From Gracilariopsis chorda (Eukaryota > Rhodophyta > Florideophyceae > Gracilariales > Gracilariaceae): DNA of 64,000 bases. The position numbers and the translations under genes are program-made. Where the stretch lies: positions 62,001 through 126,000 of the forward strand of contig NBIV01000010.1 in assembly GCA_003194525.1 (NCBI GenBank), in the 5' to 3' direction. Below are positions 30,666 through 42,200 of this stretch, in pieces. The notes beneath the pieces were generated by a model that worked only from the letters and a program-made list of their open reading frames with translations, was not told the origin of the DNA and made no database searches. Positions within the stretch are counted from its first letter, which is position 1. Each line of letters starts with the position of its first letter.

Positions 30666-33600
30666 ATGTTAGATCCGTGGATGCATGCAGCATCTCAAGA
30701 GACGAGAGCGGAAGCAGTGTCAGGTCTCGATATCCAAAAAACAAAAGTTAGGAATTTGGCAATGGCAAATCGGAGGAAGGCAGCAGTGGCCAGACAAGCT
30801 GCAAAACTGAAGGCTTCGGAGGGGAGCCGAAGCCTTATTTCTCAAACAGTTCAAGATGGGGACTCCGCTTCCGCCTTCGAAGGACGTTATGATTTTTCTG
30901 TCATACACCAGAAGGTTGCCGCTGCGATTGGGTCCCTGGCTGCAAGATGGCCATCCGATGAGCTTTCCCTTCTGTCGGTTTTAGGAAAGTATCTACGGAG
31001 TGAGTTTTTCAGGGCTAGACAACTCGCTTGTCAAATATGTGAAGTATGGGCTCTGAAGTCCAAGGATGCCTTGTATGTACTACCAGACGAAATAGCTGCA
31101 TCTATAAGAACGCTTTTGTCATTTAATGCGAATACGCTGTTCTCACTCTTCTGTCTCCGATGCGTTTTCGATGGCATATCCATCTGGGGATAGCAGCTTA
31201 TGGCTACTCCTCTGTTTTCTTAGTGAGGAGTGATGCGGACAACCCTCTGTATCTCCATGTACCGGTTCGACATCCTCATCCCAATGTTTGTGAAGTCGGT
31301 AGTAGCGCATGTCGATTCGAAGAAACTAACTAAGTATTAGCCCCATATCCTTCATCCAGGAGAGGCATAATGTCAGATGCATTCAAAGTGATCTGCTGTT
31401 ACGATAATCGGGGAGTTGAATCTTTGGACGGACCGTCTCCTGATACCGTACGCATCGCACCGGCTTGAACAGAGCCATGTTTTACATTTTGTTGCGCAGA
31501 ACCAAGGTTCACGTATTTCCTGATTCAACTTTGCTCTGTTCAGTTGTTACAAACCATCTCAAAATGGAAGCATGGTGCACAAATCAAACCCTTATCTGCA
31601 ATTGATCCTCTGAGTTTCTGATACACTAACTCGCGCATTTTTCTCCTCCTTGGCGGGATCCACTGCTTGTGCAGTGTTCACCGTCATACGTGGGCATCCT
31701 GGCCTCATGAGACGGGTCCAACTTTGCAACGAAGCTACTCACGCCAAACGAAATGCAAAGAGCGAGTGGATCTCCAGTGAAGGCCGAAGGTTTTGAACCA
31801 ATCGTCGAGAAGAGCCGTGAGAGTTTTTCGGAGAGGAGGCAGAACCGATTATAACTACGAGAAAATGATCTCGGGAGCTTGGCTTCCTTGAACGCTTGAG
31901 AGTTTCTCCAACCAAGATAGATCTATCCGGATTCTTCCATGGGGCGTTCTGAGCACACAAGGATAAGCGCTAAAGCACTGCTTTGTGCAGAAACTTCTAT
32001 TCCACTACAAAACAGGATAACCCAAGTCCAGTCAGACTCCTGTTCGAGCCATTCCAGTTTGCTGCGATTAGAAGGTGCGATTAATAGATAGGTATGTCGG
32101 CGGTTCCTCTGTTCTGGGACACAAACACGTTCTTAGAAGCTATTCCCACCAGTCTGAACGCCTTTAGGAAGGACATTTTGAAGCTCAAGGATAACTGACA
32201 AGAGGGTAAGCGCTATGTTGGGAAGTCCAATCTCGCCCATGCTGCTTTCAAGGGTAACGAATTTTGGATAGACATGAACGATTTGAACTTGGGGAACACC
32301 TGGAAGGCGACCAACACGGACGTGAAGCATTCTGGGATGCAGAAACGGCAACTTGAGCCCATCTCGGCTCTCCGAATGCGACTCAGTCAGTCCATTACAT
32401 ATCTGGGGAGTCGCGAGGAAGATCTCACCATCTCCACCTCTGTATGCGCCGTAGCAGCCATCGTGGTGGCTAGCGGTATTCCCCTGCCTCCTAAAGTTGG
32501 CCTTTACATGAAATTGTTGATGGCTGCACTGCGAAAGGCTTACAATAGGCATGTCCAGACTCATGCCACGGACTCAATCGCAAGATTAGCTCTCTGTCTA
32601 GCTGCACGTGATGTGAAAAAGGCGATTGATCTTATGATCAAAACCTGATCAAGTACGCGACAGCGGAACAAGAAACAAAAGATGAGAAGATTATGGCATC
32701 CATGATTTCATCCGCCAGATACAAGCTGTCCCCAGGGGCACTTGTAAAGCGGGGAGCATTGTATGCATTTCGTGCATTCTGTGTGCAATTCAATGGGCAT
32801 TAGTTTTCAACTCTATCTTCATTATGGAGTCGCATAAGTGGTCCTTTGAGCCCATGCCCAACCAAGGTACAGATCCAGGAAGTGGTAGACGCGTTAAAAC
32901 TACTACGTGCAGTGGTTTTGCATGCTATTCAGGACCTTCATTCAACCATCATTGATCTTATATCTCCGATTATCAGGATATGTGCATCACGGCATGAAGA
33001 TTATGTGTATCACGCACCGCTCTTTCTAGCCGATGCTGTCACAACTATGCCAGGACAAGGAATGCAGATATTCGTGTCAGCTCTTGTTCCATTACGCTCG
33101 GAGATCGAGCAAGACAAGGATGCCGACCATTTTGCTCGTCGACGCGCAGCAAAGGCGCTACGGGCGGTTGTTGACTTCCTTGGTACAAAAATAATTCCTT
33201 ACTCAGCGTTTCTCATAGTCCACATGACGACTAGAATGGTTGATGAAGATGAGATCGTTCGAGAAGCACCTGCATGGGTGTTTGGAACTTTGGTACGTCT
33301 GATGCGTTTGGAAGGAAGCACTCCAGAGGATCCCATGATGAGTGAATCAATGTCTTGAGAACGAGAAGAAGCACGGAGCGTTCTTGGACAATTATTGGGA
33401 AGCGAACGTCGCCAACATTATGAAATACCTGGGTCTATTGGTGATGACATACGACTGCGAAAATATCAGCAGGATTGCCTTGAATGGCTAGCATTTCTTA
33501 ATAAGTACGGTTTGCACCGTGCTTTGTCTGATGAGATGGGGCTTTTAAAGACTCTTATGACGCTTTGCATACTCACAGGCGACAATGCTACAAATATGAA

Positions 33601-34850
33601 GAAAGATCGGCATCTGCCATCCCTACTCGTTTGTCCGAACACAATCCTGGCTCACTGGGTACAAGAAGCGAACAGAGTAATCGGCCATGTTCTACGAAGC
33701 GTCATTCACTGCGCTGGGCTTTCCAAAGCACATTCACGTATACGAAGCCGAAGCGTACTAAGATATGCCTCTATAATACCTACAAGCTATGAAATTCTGA
33801 GCATGTTCTTCGATATTTTAAGCACATCCGTTGTAATTACGTCGTTCTTGACGAACGCCATGTGATCAAGAATGCGAAAACCAAGGGAACCAGGGCAGTT
33901 CGAAGCCTATCCTCAAATCACAGATTGACACTAACAGTAACTCCTATCCAGAATTCGGTCATCAAGCTTTGGGCTATGTTCGGTTTTCTCATGCCCGGTT
34001 TTCCGGGTATTGAGAAGAACTTCAAAGACACATATGCAAAACCGACAATGGCTGCAAGAGAAGGGAAATGTAGCGAGGCAGATCAGGAAAAAGGAATGGC
34101 AGCAGCAGAATCGCTTCACAGGCAAGTGTTACCGTTTGTTCTACGACGGTTGAAGGATGAAGTATGGTCGAAACTGCCGCCAAGGATTATGCAAGACTAC
34201 TAATGCAATATAAAACCAATTCAGTTGCAACTGTATGAGGACTTTGCATCAGATGCTCTAAGAATCCCAAGGTCAAATCGAACTCGACACAGAAAGGGGC
34301 GGAGAAGGAATCCAAAAGTCACGTGTTCCGAGCACTATCCTATCTTCGTCGTCTATGCAGCCTTCCGAAGCTTGTCCTTTCTCCGAGACATCCTGAGTAT
34401 CACTCGGTTTACGACGCTGTGCATCGCCAAGGCCAATAAATCGATGATATAGAATCGAGTGCGAAGCTACTTGGACTAAGAAATATTCTACAGGAGTGCA
34501 GTATTGGCCTAGATGAAACGGTGATTAGGGACTCGTAAGGACATCTAGTTCTCATCTTTGCTCAGCTAAAGCAAATGCTTGACATTTTTGAGAAGGACCT
34601 CATTGATATGTATATCCCAAATGCTGTTGTGAAGCGAGAGAACTCCAATTTTCTATCCATGAACACGGAAGAATTGCTAGAGTTGTTCAATGCAGATAGT
34701 GCTGAGGCCTCATCCACCAACGACTCATCGCTTGATATCAGTGTCGGAACTGGAAAGGGCATGAAGGCTGCTTTGGCAGGGCTTGGGTAACGGTGGGAAG
34801 AAAAGCAATACGAGGATGAGTACAACATGGACAATTTTTTTTGCTAGGAT
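30666..34850 (+). pseudogene. Captured MOT1/BTAF1 (TBP-removing Swi2/Snf2 ATPase), dead
   Basis: MOT1 strips TATA-binding protein from DNA with an N-terminal HEAT array and a C-terminal Snf2 motor. Pieces appear in the correct order: HEAT-type sequence at 30666-31193 (IHQKVAAAIGSLAARWP), 32274-32648 and 32846-33358. The motor runs from 33395 (LRKYQQDCLEWLAFLNKYGL) through 33862-34203 (PIQNSVIKLWAMFGFLMPGF, LHRQVLPFVLRRLKDEVW). MOT1-type C-terminal sequence is at 34575-34850 (MNTEELLELFNADS, GMKAALAGLG, then QYEDEYNMDNF past a stop). The Walker A motif reads MGLLKT instead of GLGKT (33535-33552), the DEGH box reads DERH (33850-33861), and helicase motifs V and VI are missing or scrambled. The 5' part of MOT1 is absent. 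Frames change many times. It lies wholly inside the Harbinger element, so I infer capture followed by decay. Confidence 0.82.
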
Positions 34851-35309
34851 GGGCACATCAGGGATTACGTGATTTGTTGACTCGGAGCCTTGGTGGAAAA
34901 GTAGGCACATTCTAGAGAAGCGTACTAACTGATTTCCTGCTGCCATTTGCACAACGGCTTTTTCGTATTTGGGAGAAATGAGCTGCAGCAACTATGATGG
35001 TAGCAGTCGTGCGGTTTATGTTTGTCTTTAGTACACGGTAAGGGCGTCCATCGTATCGCGATAGTTCAACCAATTTACTTCGTATAGCACTAAGATAAAT
35101 ATTGCGGCCCGCCTCCACCTGGCGCTAAACGCCTCCGCAATTTCGATGAGTAAGATTAAGCCAAGCAGTTATCAAGAAAAACTACCAGCACTCGGCTCCA
35201 TGAGCCGATGAAAGATTCTGTAGGATAGAAACAAAGAGAGCAAAGTTCGTAGTCCTTGTTAGTAAATGTTCATCGATTATAGCTCTGATGCTTTCGAAAT
35301 TAGTTGGAA
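34851..35309. other. Spacer between MOT1 block and accessory gene
   Basis: 459 bp without a recognisable gene. It holds the 3' ends of the two convergent units and probably the right junction of the captured segment. Confidence 0.35.
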
Positions 35310-36776
35310 CTATTGCTCTCTGTTCTCGAGTGCCTTACGCGCATTCTCAATAAAGATTTGGTTGTTCGTCTTCTGCGCTCGCTCGTATCGCATGGCGCTC
35401 TGCTCCAGAAGTTCCATCATCTTGTTTTGGTTTTCCAGTCGTTTGAGAATCACATTCTCGTCATTCTCATCTACTTCGCTCTTCGATCTCTCGTACATCA
35501 TTTGATCCCGCAAAAGTTTTGTTCGAGCCTCCGAAGCAGATCCAAGGCGGTCCAGACCCCTCGAAAGATTACCAACTTCTGATCGTAAATCGCCACTATC
35601 CTTTTGTGATCGTCGCCTACGCTTTCCGCTCGATTCCTCGCTCTCCCGACCAGTTGGTATGCCCTCTTCGTACCCTGCATCATCTTCGCCGATTAGCTTA
35701 GTGGTCATCTGCAGCATTTTTGTGTCTTCATCTTTAGTTCCTAGCCTGCAGACTGTAAAAAGAACATAAACACGTTTAGAATCAGCAGTCAGATCTCCAT
35801 TACCTGTATACTGTAGAAAGTCTGGAACCCGAGAACTATCATTCTGACCAGATGCGGACCATCGCTCGCGGAAAATTGTAAACAAGCGCTTAACGTGGTT
35901 GAACTGGTTTTTCAGAACCATAGCAGTGCGAAAACAAATTAGGCGCTTGTTCGAGTCCACTTCATCAACTTCACCGCGAAAATTTTCCTTGGTGTCCACA
36001 TTCGCATCATTGAATCGATGCTCAACCACTGTCCAAAACGATTCCCTTGTAATATTGGCATCCAGCTGCATTCGTGACAGCTCTGCACCAATTGCAGTAG
36101 ACAATGCGGAGAGTGCTCGCTCATTGTCCCGGAGCAGTACGAAAAGTCGAGCAAATTCATGCAAAGTGAATCCATGACTTGCTGCTTCATCCGTCGCGTG
36201 TTCGCCGTTTTGAGCCTGTTGCCTACCGTCCTCATACGCATTCTTCCTTCCCACTTCTTCCCGGCGAATCATTTCCTTTACTACTTTCCGCTCTCTCTCC
36301 GGCACTGCATCTAGCAATGATTGAACTGATGGCAGCTGGTTGTACTCCTAATCTCGCGCAATTGCTGCATGCTCCCATGAAATAAATGCCTGGGCGGCTT
36401 CACTTTTCGAGATCCAATGCTGCAAAGTTTTTTCTTTGAAGCTTTCAGTTAGTAAAAAGAGAAGCAAGCGCGCAATAAGTTCTGTCTTGTTCTTGTGGCT
36501 ACACTTGAGCCTCCATCCTTTGTTGAAAGCTCGCAAAGTCTGCGTGCTTTGTGATGTGAGATATGTGTAAAATCGTTGTAGTCGTGTAGATTCTGAAAAG
36601 GCTGCAAACGGAGTTTCTTTGTCGTTGTTTTGGATTACCTGTGAAGTAGCGGTTTGTTTAAGACCGGATGGGCTCCAATGTATGCTACTTTGCGGGACAT
36701 AGTCTTGTAGAACTGCGGAGGACGGATGTTTGCGAGGGCTGCGGCGCAGAGATAATGGTTGAATCAAGTCGGACAT
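35310..36776 (-). pseudogene. Harbinger accessory gene with one in-frame stop
   Basis: Two frames (36776-36348, 142 codons; 36317-35310, 335 codons) are in the same phase and joined by open sequence reading EYNQLPSVQSLL, so a single TAG at 36348-36350 splits a protein of about 489 codons. Residues about 80-115 (TLRAFNKGWRLKCSHKNK, then TELIARLLLFL) resemble a SAP-type DNA-binding motif. The C-terminal third is strongly charged with a long coiled coil (KSEVDENDENVILKRLENQN onward). Harbinger elements usually carry a Myb-like accessory protein that binds the ends and imports the transposase; this may be the counterpart here, though no Myb domain is visible. A decayed relative lies at 52340-53020. 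The stop may be a recent lesion, or a shorter protein may still start at 36317. Confidence 0.65.
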
Positions 36777-37075
36777 GGTGCTGTGATGAAAATTGGTAAG
36801 GCGCGCATTCCGCTGGTTACCTATATTGCAAGTTGGTGCGAGGGGAGCGTGAAGTGCGCTGCAAGGCTGATGTCAAGCGGACTTAAGCAAAACACAGCGG
36901 TCCAATTTTTGAACTTGTGCAGTTGGAGCATGCCAAGTGGTCAAATAAGGTCATGGGTCATGTAACGCCATTACAGTTTGGTCGAGCAGGGGCAGAACAA
37001 GGTCAAGCAGGCCCATTTCAAGAAATTCGGGAACTGACCAATCAGCAGACACGATTGGGCGATCAGACATCCGAG

Positions 37076-37096
37076 CAGGCTTGTTTAGAACGGCCC
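37076..37096 (-). repeat. Right terminal inverted repeat of the Harbinger element
   Basis: Perfect inverted match to 28623-28643, immediately followed by TTA at 37097-37099. Confidence 0.92.
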
Positions 37097-37099
37097 TTA

Positions 37100-37404
37100 G
37101 TCTCTCATCGACCGCTAATCCCGTGACGCGACTCCCATCATTTCCAAGCCTTCATTCGCCGTGTTACCGTTCACGGTTTCCTGTGCTCATCGTCAAGCAC
37201 GACTGATGTCGCCAGCAGGTTAGCTCCCTTGCCAAAACCGCAAACACATAACCCTCTGCTACCCCTGACAACGACTAAATTCAAGCTTACCGGTTGGACT
37301 AACCGTTTCTGTGTCTCCTTTCGCGGATTGTTGCCAAAATGTCTAACCAGAATGAGCAACCACAGAACATAAGCAATCTCGCAAGCAATCGTAATTACTC
37401 GCTG
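37100..37404. other. Flank of the Harbinger element
   Basis: No gene seen. It lies between the transposon end and the microsatellite tail of the LINE relic. Confidence 0.35.
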
Positions 37405-37425
37405 CTTTCTTCTTCTTCTTCTTTA
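37405..37425 (-). repeat. (AAG)n tract at a LINE 3' end
   Basis: TTCTTCTTCTTCTT on the plus strand, that is AAG repeats on the strand of the LINE relic. Some LINEs end in a microsatellite tail instead of poly(A), so this may mark its 3' end. Confidence 0.45.
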
Positions 37426-37590
37426 TTGTGGAGATAAGCTTTTTATTACTAAGCTGAAGGAGAGCTTTCACTAAAAGCTTTCTCTTTTCAGGAAGGCCAA
37501 GAACTTCTTTGGCTCATGGATTTGCTGCTGTATACTTTCCTTACATTTTCTTGGGAGAGCAGCTAACATCTCTCTATGGGCTGCTTTTAT

Positions 37591-38234
37591 TCAGGGGCAT
37601 CGGTACACAACGTGCTCACAGTCTTTCTTCACGTTCGTTCCACAGTCACATCTCAAGGTTCTGTTTTCGAGAAACGTCACCACAGGATGTAGGGTGGACA
37701 CTTGTTTGGTGTAGAATTGTGCAAGCGTTACTTCAGCCTTTTGTGCATCCTTTTCGCGTGTAACAAACGCAGGCCAATGCTGAAGAAACCTTTTTCCCCT
37801 AATAGACAAGGACAAAGCCGCTCTAACAACTATCATATCGATCGGAACTCGTACTTGCTCCTGCATTGGCAAACTAAGTCCATATTCTGCTAAGCAGTCT
37901 AAGCCTTCATTGCGAGTTGTCCCGCAGTGCCTTGTTATCCAGCAGACGTACAATTTGTTTGTGGTTTTGAAATCACTAAGAGCATGTGCCAGAAATTGGA
38001 GGTGTTTGCTTAACGCTTCATACTACCCTACAAAGCTGCAAAGATAGCTTGTGAGTCCGTGAATATTCTAATTGTTTCGTTTGTGATCAGGGGTCGCGCT
38101 TGTACCACTGCTGTCAAAGCTCCAGTGATGACTAACGAAAGCTTCAACTTTGACCCATTTCCACTGGACGGGTTTAACAACATCCCGGGTCCTTCCGCCA
38201 TGCCAATGAGGTATGGAGAGCTCACACAATGCAA
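37591..38234 (-). pseudogene. LINE relic: RNase H domain and terminal zinc motif
   Basis: The 38234-38028 frame carries a ribonuclease H core with IRIFTDSQAIFAAL. The 37953-37591 frame continues with WITRHCGTTRNEGLDCLAEYG, the His-Asn-Asp region of the same fold, and ends with CDCGTNVKKDCEHVVYRCP. That C-x-C...H...C ending is typical of the C-terminus of RNase H-bearing non-LTR retrotransposons. A frame change separates the two pieces. Reverse transcriptase would lie at higher coordinates but I could not identify it. Confidence 0.65.
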
Positions 38235-38239
38235 TACAA

Positions 38240-39253
38240 TACAATACGGTGTACGATACTTGATGCTGCTGTTATTGTCTTATGAGGTGTTCCTTTACCC
38301 GCGTAGCCAATTCAGGGTGAACAGCAGAATTTTCTGCGCAAAAGAAAGTTGTCTCACGTGGACTAGCAGTGGTTCTGGATTGTATTTTGGAACACTTTCA
38401 AAAATGTGCACTCCCTCCTTTCGCTAAAGTGCGTCAGCGTAGGTCGTCGAGAATTCAATTCAAGCAAAACTGCAGAATACAATGATCTAGAGAGCAACGA
38501 AAGCTATGCAGCTCATTGGGCAGAACGTTTCTTATTCGTTTAAGTACGTTGCTTGAAGATGCAACTTCGCGGAATCCCCAACACCCCGCTGTATTATCGG
38601 TACATGGTCTGATGGTATTGTTTTGCATATTCTTCCCTGTCGCTTAAGCTTCACGCTGATTCCTGAACCTTCTACATCTCTTTTGTACGTAAGAAAGCTA
38701 ATGATTCAGTGATAGATTCTTCTATCTTGCTGAGAGAAGGCGTCGATCCAAGAACTTTTCGAACACCTGTTGTAGCTGAGTCCTGTAATGGGTATTCCCT
38801 TCTAGAAACAGAGCCTGGGTGATCAGGTATTAATGGGCTATCTACCACAATCATAACCTTCGTGGTATAGAAAATTCTCGGCTCTACTGGGCTTTGAAGC
38901 AGATCTTTGGGACCTCATTATAGTGAGGAGATCAGTACCACAGCAGACAATTCTTCAGCAACCTGGGGCTCTTCTTGGAACTCACGTTCATAAACCCACT
39001 CATTTCGTCGTCCATTCGTTGTGTACTCGTCTTAGGGACTCGAGTTCGCACACACAAGGAACCATATAGATTTATCCCAAAGTGCTTATGTCCACAACAC
39101 GAAGGTATATCCCGACTACAGAGACCACAGAAATAGCCCTTCGTAGCGCGTAGTAACGAAACCGAATCAAAACCACGTAACACCTTTCAGTACCTGTAAA
39201 GACATACAAACAAGGAAAGAAACAAAACGCCATCACATCACTGATATCTGGTA
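38240..39253. other. Unassigned region between LINE relic and ferlin relic
   Basis: No supportable gene. It includes a short pentanucleotide run (ATACA units, about 38229-38247). Short minus-strand frames (38854-38672, 39183-38932) lack recognisable motifs but could be LINE remains. Confidence 0.35.
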
Positions 39254-42200
39254 CTATTCGGTGTCTTCTTCCTCTATTACAACCGTTGCGGCCTCTTGCT
39301 CCGCTTGCATCCGTGCAGCTTTAGCCGCAGTCACTAAGGGCATTCGAATAATTACACCTAGTCCACATACTCCGCCAGCAGCATACCGTTGCCAGGGGGT
39401 AATCAAGAACACGAACTGCACAACCATCGGAAGAAATAGGAAGATCAGCAACACTGTGGCTAGCGTCCATTGCAAGTTCTTCACTGTTCTGATGATCAAG
39501 TAGTGGAAATACGGGACTAGATTGTATAGAGAAAATGAAGCCGGTCGGAAAGAAACTGGTAGAACGTAATCCTCATGCTGTGGCTCCTTATATCCACTTT
39601 TGGCTTCAAAGCACTTCTTTTTCGCAGCGAGCTCTGCTGTCGTGAGTTCTAGCGATATCTGAATCTGAGCTTGAACGCCGGGGTAGTTTGGATGTTTCAT
39701 GTTTATCCATTGCTTCTTTTTTATAATGGGTTGCGGCGTCGTCACAATCTCATCAAATAGGGATCGTAACTTAATATAGGCAAGAGCACAAAGCTGTTCT
39801 GATCCCATTCCAAGACTTGTATCATCAAAGACCTGAAGTTTCAGTCTGGGCTTCAAATCAAGCGGCGGCAGTTGTAATGCCCATTTCATTCTCCAATTGA
39901 ACTCGGCTAACCCGTCCGCAACATATTTACAAGTATCTGTGCTCTTCTCATCTTCTGGTCGGTTACCCAGACGCTCTTCAATGTAGAATGCCGCCAACTT
40001 AGTCGGGTCGTTTGGCTGGAGCTTATACGGGAGCAAACAATCCATAATCTTCTAAATCACAACTCTCATTTCGTACTTCGCGCAGGCTTCGAGATCGGAA
40101 TCGCTCTGAACATCTTCGGTCTTTCGTCAACTTCGCTAGCGTCAAATATGTCTATGAAAATTTCGAGCTGCTCTTTCAAATTCACAGACTCTTCGGAGTA
40201 GAGCGATCTAGTCTCTACCGGCGTTCTTGCTAGCGATCTCCATGCCGAGTTGTACCACCGAGCATCCAGATCTATCACAGTTTCTTCAATTGTTCCAACC
40301 ATCCAAAGCCCAGTTTCCCGATGTTCGCGGGCTGCTCTCGTTGCACCCATCCAATTCGTGTATTACCCTCTTCGGTCTTTATTATCATAGAATAGCTAAT
40401 TGGCAACACATCCTCTGGAAGCATGCGATCTTTCACCTCAATGCGAAAAGATCCTCCTGGCATCTTGACGCGGCTTTCAAACATCTCAAAGAAGTTCGGG
40501 CTCTCGTCGTCGATAATCGGGTGATGCGTCTGACTGTAAAAGTCTGGGTATCCACCGTAAATCCGAGCTGTTAAGTATGGGTTGCATTGTGCCCCGATTT
40601 GCTGTAGATTGATCCCACGAAGTACGTAAACTCGAACCACAACTTTGGTTGGTACGAATACACGTCCAAATGAACGAAGCGACGTCATTCGTACCATTCG
40701 GCTTTGTTCATCGTCCTTCTTCCCGACTTCCACTAAATCAAGTCGTGCCTTTACTTTTCCGACCGCCGGGTAGGCTCTTTCCACGGCTGCTGGTTTTTTC
40801 TCTCTGTTTACAAGCGTTCTCGTGCTTTGGATCTCATCAAATGGCAGGATCTGGGGGAAGCTAGCTCCATTTATTTGACCTTGGTCAGTACATTAAAGCA
40901 TACCTATGTTATTCCCCAATGAACGGTTATCAGCATGGAATAGAAGAAACTCTCCATGTGCAGGTTCACTGAAATCAGAATCAAACCCCACCGGGCAATA
41001 TCCTCGACTCTTCTTGAGCATTTTTGTCCCGTCGTAGTCAATTTTGGCATCATCAATACCGAGAAGGAAGACAAAGGCACGACTTCGTCCACTTCTATTC
41101 CAAGTGCCTGAGCTATTTCAGGCATTCGGTCAGCAAGAACATCGGCAACTTGGTACTCAATCACGCGAATAGGAGCCAGAGCCGCAGATAGCTTATCTAC
41201 TTCACTAGATCCCTTCTTCTTATGTTCTTTCCGCTCTTCAGCCGTTGACAATGGTTTATCCTTATCCTTCTTCAGAAATCCTACTTGAAGAACATCTCTG
41301 TTCTCATGCAGCACCAGCATGTTCTTCCTTTCACGGCGTTGATGATACTTCACTTAATGGAGCCTAAAAGATTTCGTCCCAATCGGTTCTTTTCCTGCAA
41401 GTTTCGCACTTCGTCTGAAGTGGTTTCTGCGATCACTGGCACACAAGCGCTCAGGCACTTGGGCATCTGTACCAAAGGAATCATCAATAAGAGTTTCGCC
41501 CTTCAATTGCTTTCGATGATGCTCACACAGTCACTTCTCAAGCGGAATCCATGTTTTGCAACGACATCGGTGCTTTCCGAGTGATCATAATCCGCATAAA
41601 CCTATATTTTCAAGGCAAGAGCAAGCCGAAGGTCTTCTGGAATCCATGTATCTATGACTAGAACATCTTAAATGTTGTAGTTCCCTTCATAAGCGCGTTG
41701 TTGGAGAATAGTACCTTTCTTCGACCTCTCAGGATTCATGGACACCGCCGATACGGCGCATTCCACCCACCACTTACCAACGGCGTATCTCAAAAACCTT
41801 ATATCGTGGAGACATTTCGCAAACTGCAAAGATGGCTCCGCGGTATCAAGCTCTGCGCATGGAATGATTGATCGGCCAAGGCTCTCCGTCTTCGTCATCG
41901 TATATGAGGACATTCACATTCGGTTTCCACTGACCCTCTCGCATGTTGATATCTCGGATCTCTACCGCTACTTCCCATAGGGGAGATATAATTCTACGGC
42001 AAAGCAGTGACCTGGTCCTGCTCTTGTCTCCCATCGCCACCATGAATCGAGGGTCTGACAGACTGCCATCATCAGCTGCAGGTAGATTCCGTCCTTGACG
42101 GATGTGCGCGCGGAGTGTATAGGATCTTTGGGCACCGAGACAAATAGAATACGTGTATGACTTGGGAACGGTGGCAATGCGATAGAGTTCTGGGTCTGTT

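Larger units (their letters stand above)
28623..37096 (+). mobile_element. Complete PIF/Harbinger transposon with captured MOT1 sequence
   Basis: An 8474-bp element. Its ends are perfect 21-bp inverted repeats (28623-28643 and 37076-37096) starting GGGCCGTTCTAAACAAGC. It is flanked on both sides by TTA (28620-28622 and 37097-37099), the classic Harbinger target duplication. Inside are a DDE transposase (29082-30389, +), a degraded copy of MOT1/BTAF1 (30666-34850, +) and an accessory gene (36776-35310, -). Having a transposase and a second divergent or convergent ORF is normal for this superfamily. The MOT1 block is not. The transposase frame is open and the ends are intact, so recent mobility is plausible. 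Confidence 0.9.
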
